Below, piece after piece: positions 63,786-64,000 of a DNA stretch of 64,000 nucleotides. The position numbers and the translations under genes were made by a program. How positions within the stretch are numbered: the first letter of the stretch is position 1; each line of letters begins with the position of its first letter. The notes under the pieces were generated by a model that was not told the origin of the DNA, did no database searches, and worked only from the letters and a program-made list of their open reading frames with translations. Origin of the DNA: an uncultured Muribaculaceae bacterium (GTDB taxonomy: Bacteria; Bacteroidota; Bacteroidia; Bacteroidales; Muribaculaceae); the NCBI GenBank assembly GCA_934675575.1, contig CAKUQQ010000009.1, positions 1-64,000 on the forward strand, given 5' to 3'.

Positions 63786-64000
63786 TGCGTCTGGTGCTGT
63801 TTACATGGCCGGAGTTTTTTGCTGGCGAGGCTGCACAGCTTGTGGAGTTGCTGAAGGCTGGCGTAGATGTTGTGCATCTGCGCAAACCACTGGCAACCAG
63901 TGAGCAATGCGCCCATTTGCTTGATGAGTTGCCAGAGGAGTGGCATGACAGGATTGTGGTTCATGACCACTTTGGGCTGCTGCACAACTATGGCTTGAAG
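63785..64000 (+). CDS. Second thiamine phosphate synthase/TenI-like protein (3' truncated)
   Basis: The ATG overlaps the thiC stop (TGATG). The 72 visible residues start MRLVLFTWPEFFAGEA, have GVDVVHLRKP where ThiE/TenI enzymes have the pyrophosphate/barrel motif, and run to VVHDHFGLLHNYGLK at the window edge. This is the N-terminal half of a ThiE/TenI-type barrel. As the operon already has a complete ThiE in the fusion, this copy may be a TenI-type thiazole tautomerase or a salvage enzyme. In Bacteroides, a TenI-like gene also ends the thi operon as I remember it. The rest lies outside the window. Confidence 0.75.

Overview
The window reads as a Bacteroidales chromosome. Supporting signs are SusC/SusD-type outer-membrane proteins, secreted proteins with type IX secretion (T9SS)-like C-termini, promoters of the Bacteroidota form TTTG-N20-TAnnTTTG, the long form of IspG, a type-B succinate dehydrogenase/fumarate reductase, anaerobic ribonucleotide reductase and a succinate-type CoA-transferase. 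A gut-type anaerobe near Muribaculaceae/Prevotellaceae fits, but the family cannot be fixed by reading alone. I saw no tRNA, rRNA, CRISPR array, prophage or insertion sequence.

Layout. 0-5.7 kb: envelope genes (a truncated T9SS-type protein, a small lipoprotein with an inhibitor-I9-like core, an OmpA-like/TPR lipoprotein, a Sel1 protein and a GYF/CD225 membrane protein), interrupted at 3.5-4.3 kb by a non-coding repeat element. 5.9-10.8 kb: CoA-transferase, then DUF3098-uppP-truB-queA. 10.9-12.5 kb: hipB/hipA-type toxin-antitoxin pair. 12.8-17.9 kb: SusC/SusD pair with no linked enzymes. 18.1-21.4 kb: mtaB, a lipid A-type acyltransferase and a GT2 glycosyltransferase. 21.4-31.3 kb, all on the minus strand: MalY/PatB-type lyase, DUF3737, nrdG, nrdD, an EamA transporter and the sdh/frd operon. 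31.6-34.2 kb: miaB and an MFS transporter. 34.3-40.8 kb, minus: ispG, purE, PAP2-like protein, rpoN, DUF2807 and dusB. 40.9-44.1 kb: MATE transporter, then GYF/CD225-DUF2752-beta-barrel.

44.2-55.8 kb is a carbohydrate-active locus without its own SusC/SusD: a GH110-like beta-helix protein, two DUF5722 proteins that keep a clan-A-like Asn-Glu/Glu pair, a sialate O-acetylesterase-family protein, a T9SS-type secreted protein, an aldo/keto reductase and a hexapeptide acetyltransferase. After an AAA/DUF4143 ATPase and a RibD-C reductase-like protein, the window ends in a thiamine operon led by a TPP riboswitch: thiG-thiS-thiH-thiDE fusion-thiC and a second thiE/tenI-like gene cut by the window edge.

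The most unusual item is the 3.55-4.28 kb repeat. It has two direct copies and one inverted partial copy of a structured module. A T-A to C-G compensatory change in the main stem suggests the hairpin itself is kept. The direct copies also carry a G-rich tandem array with a period of about 20 bp.
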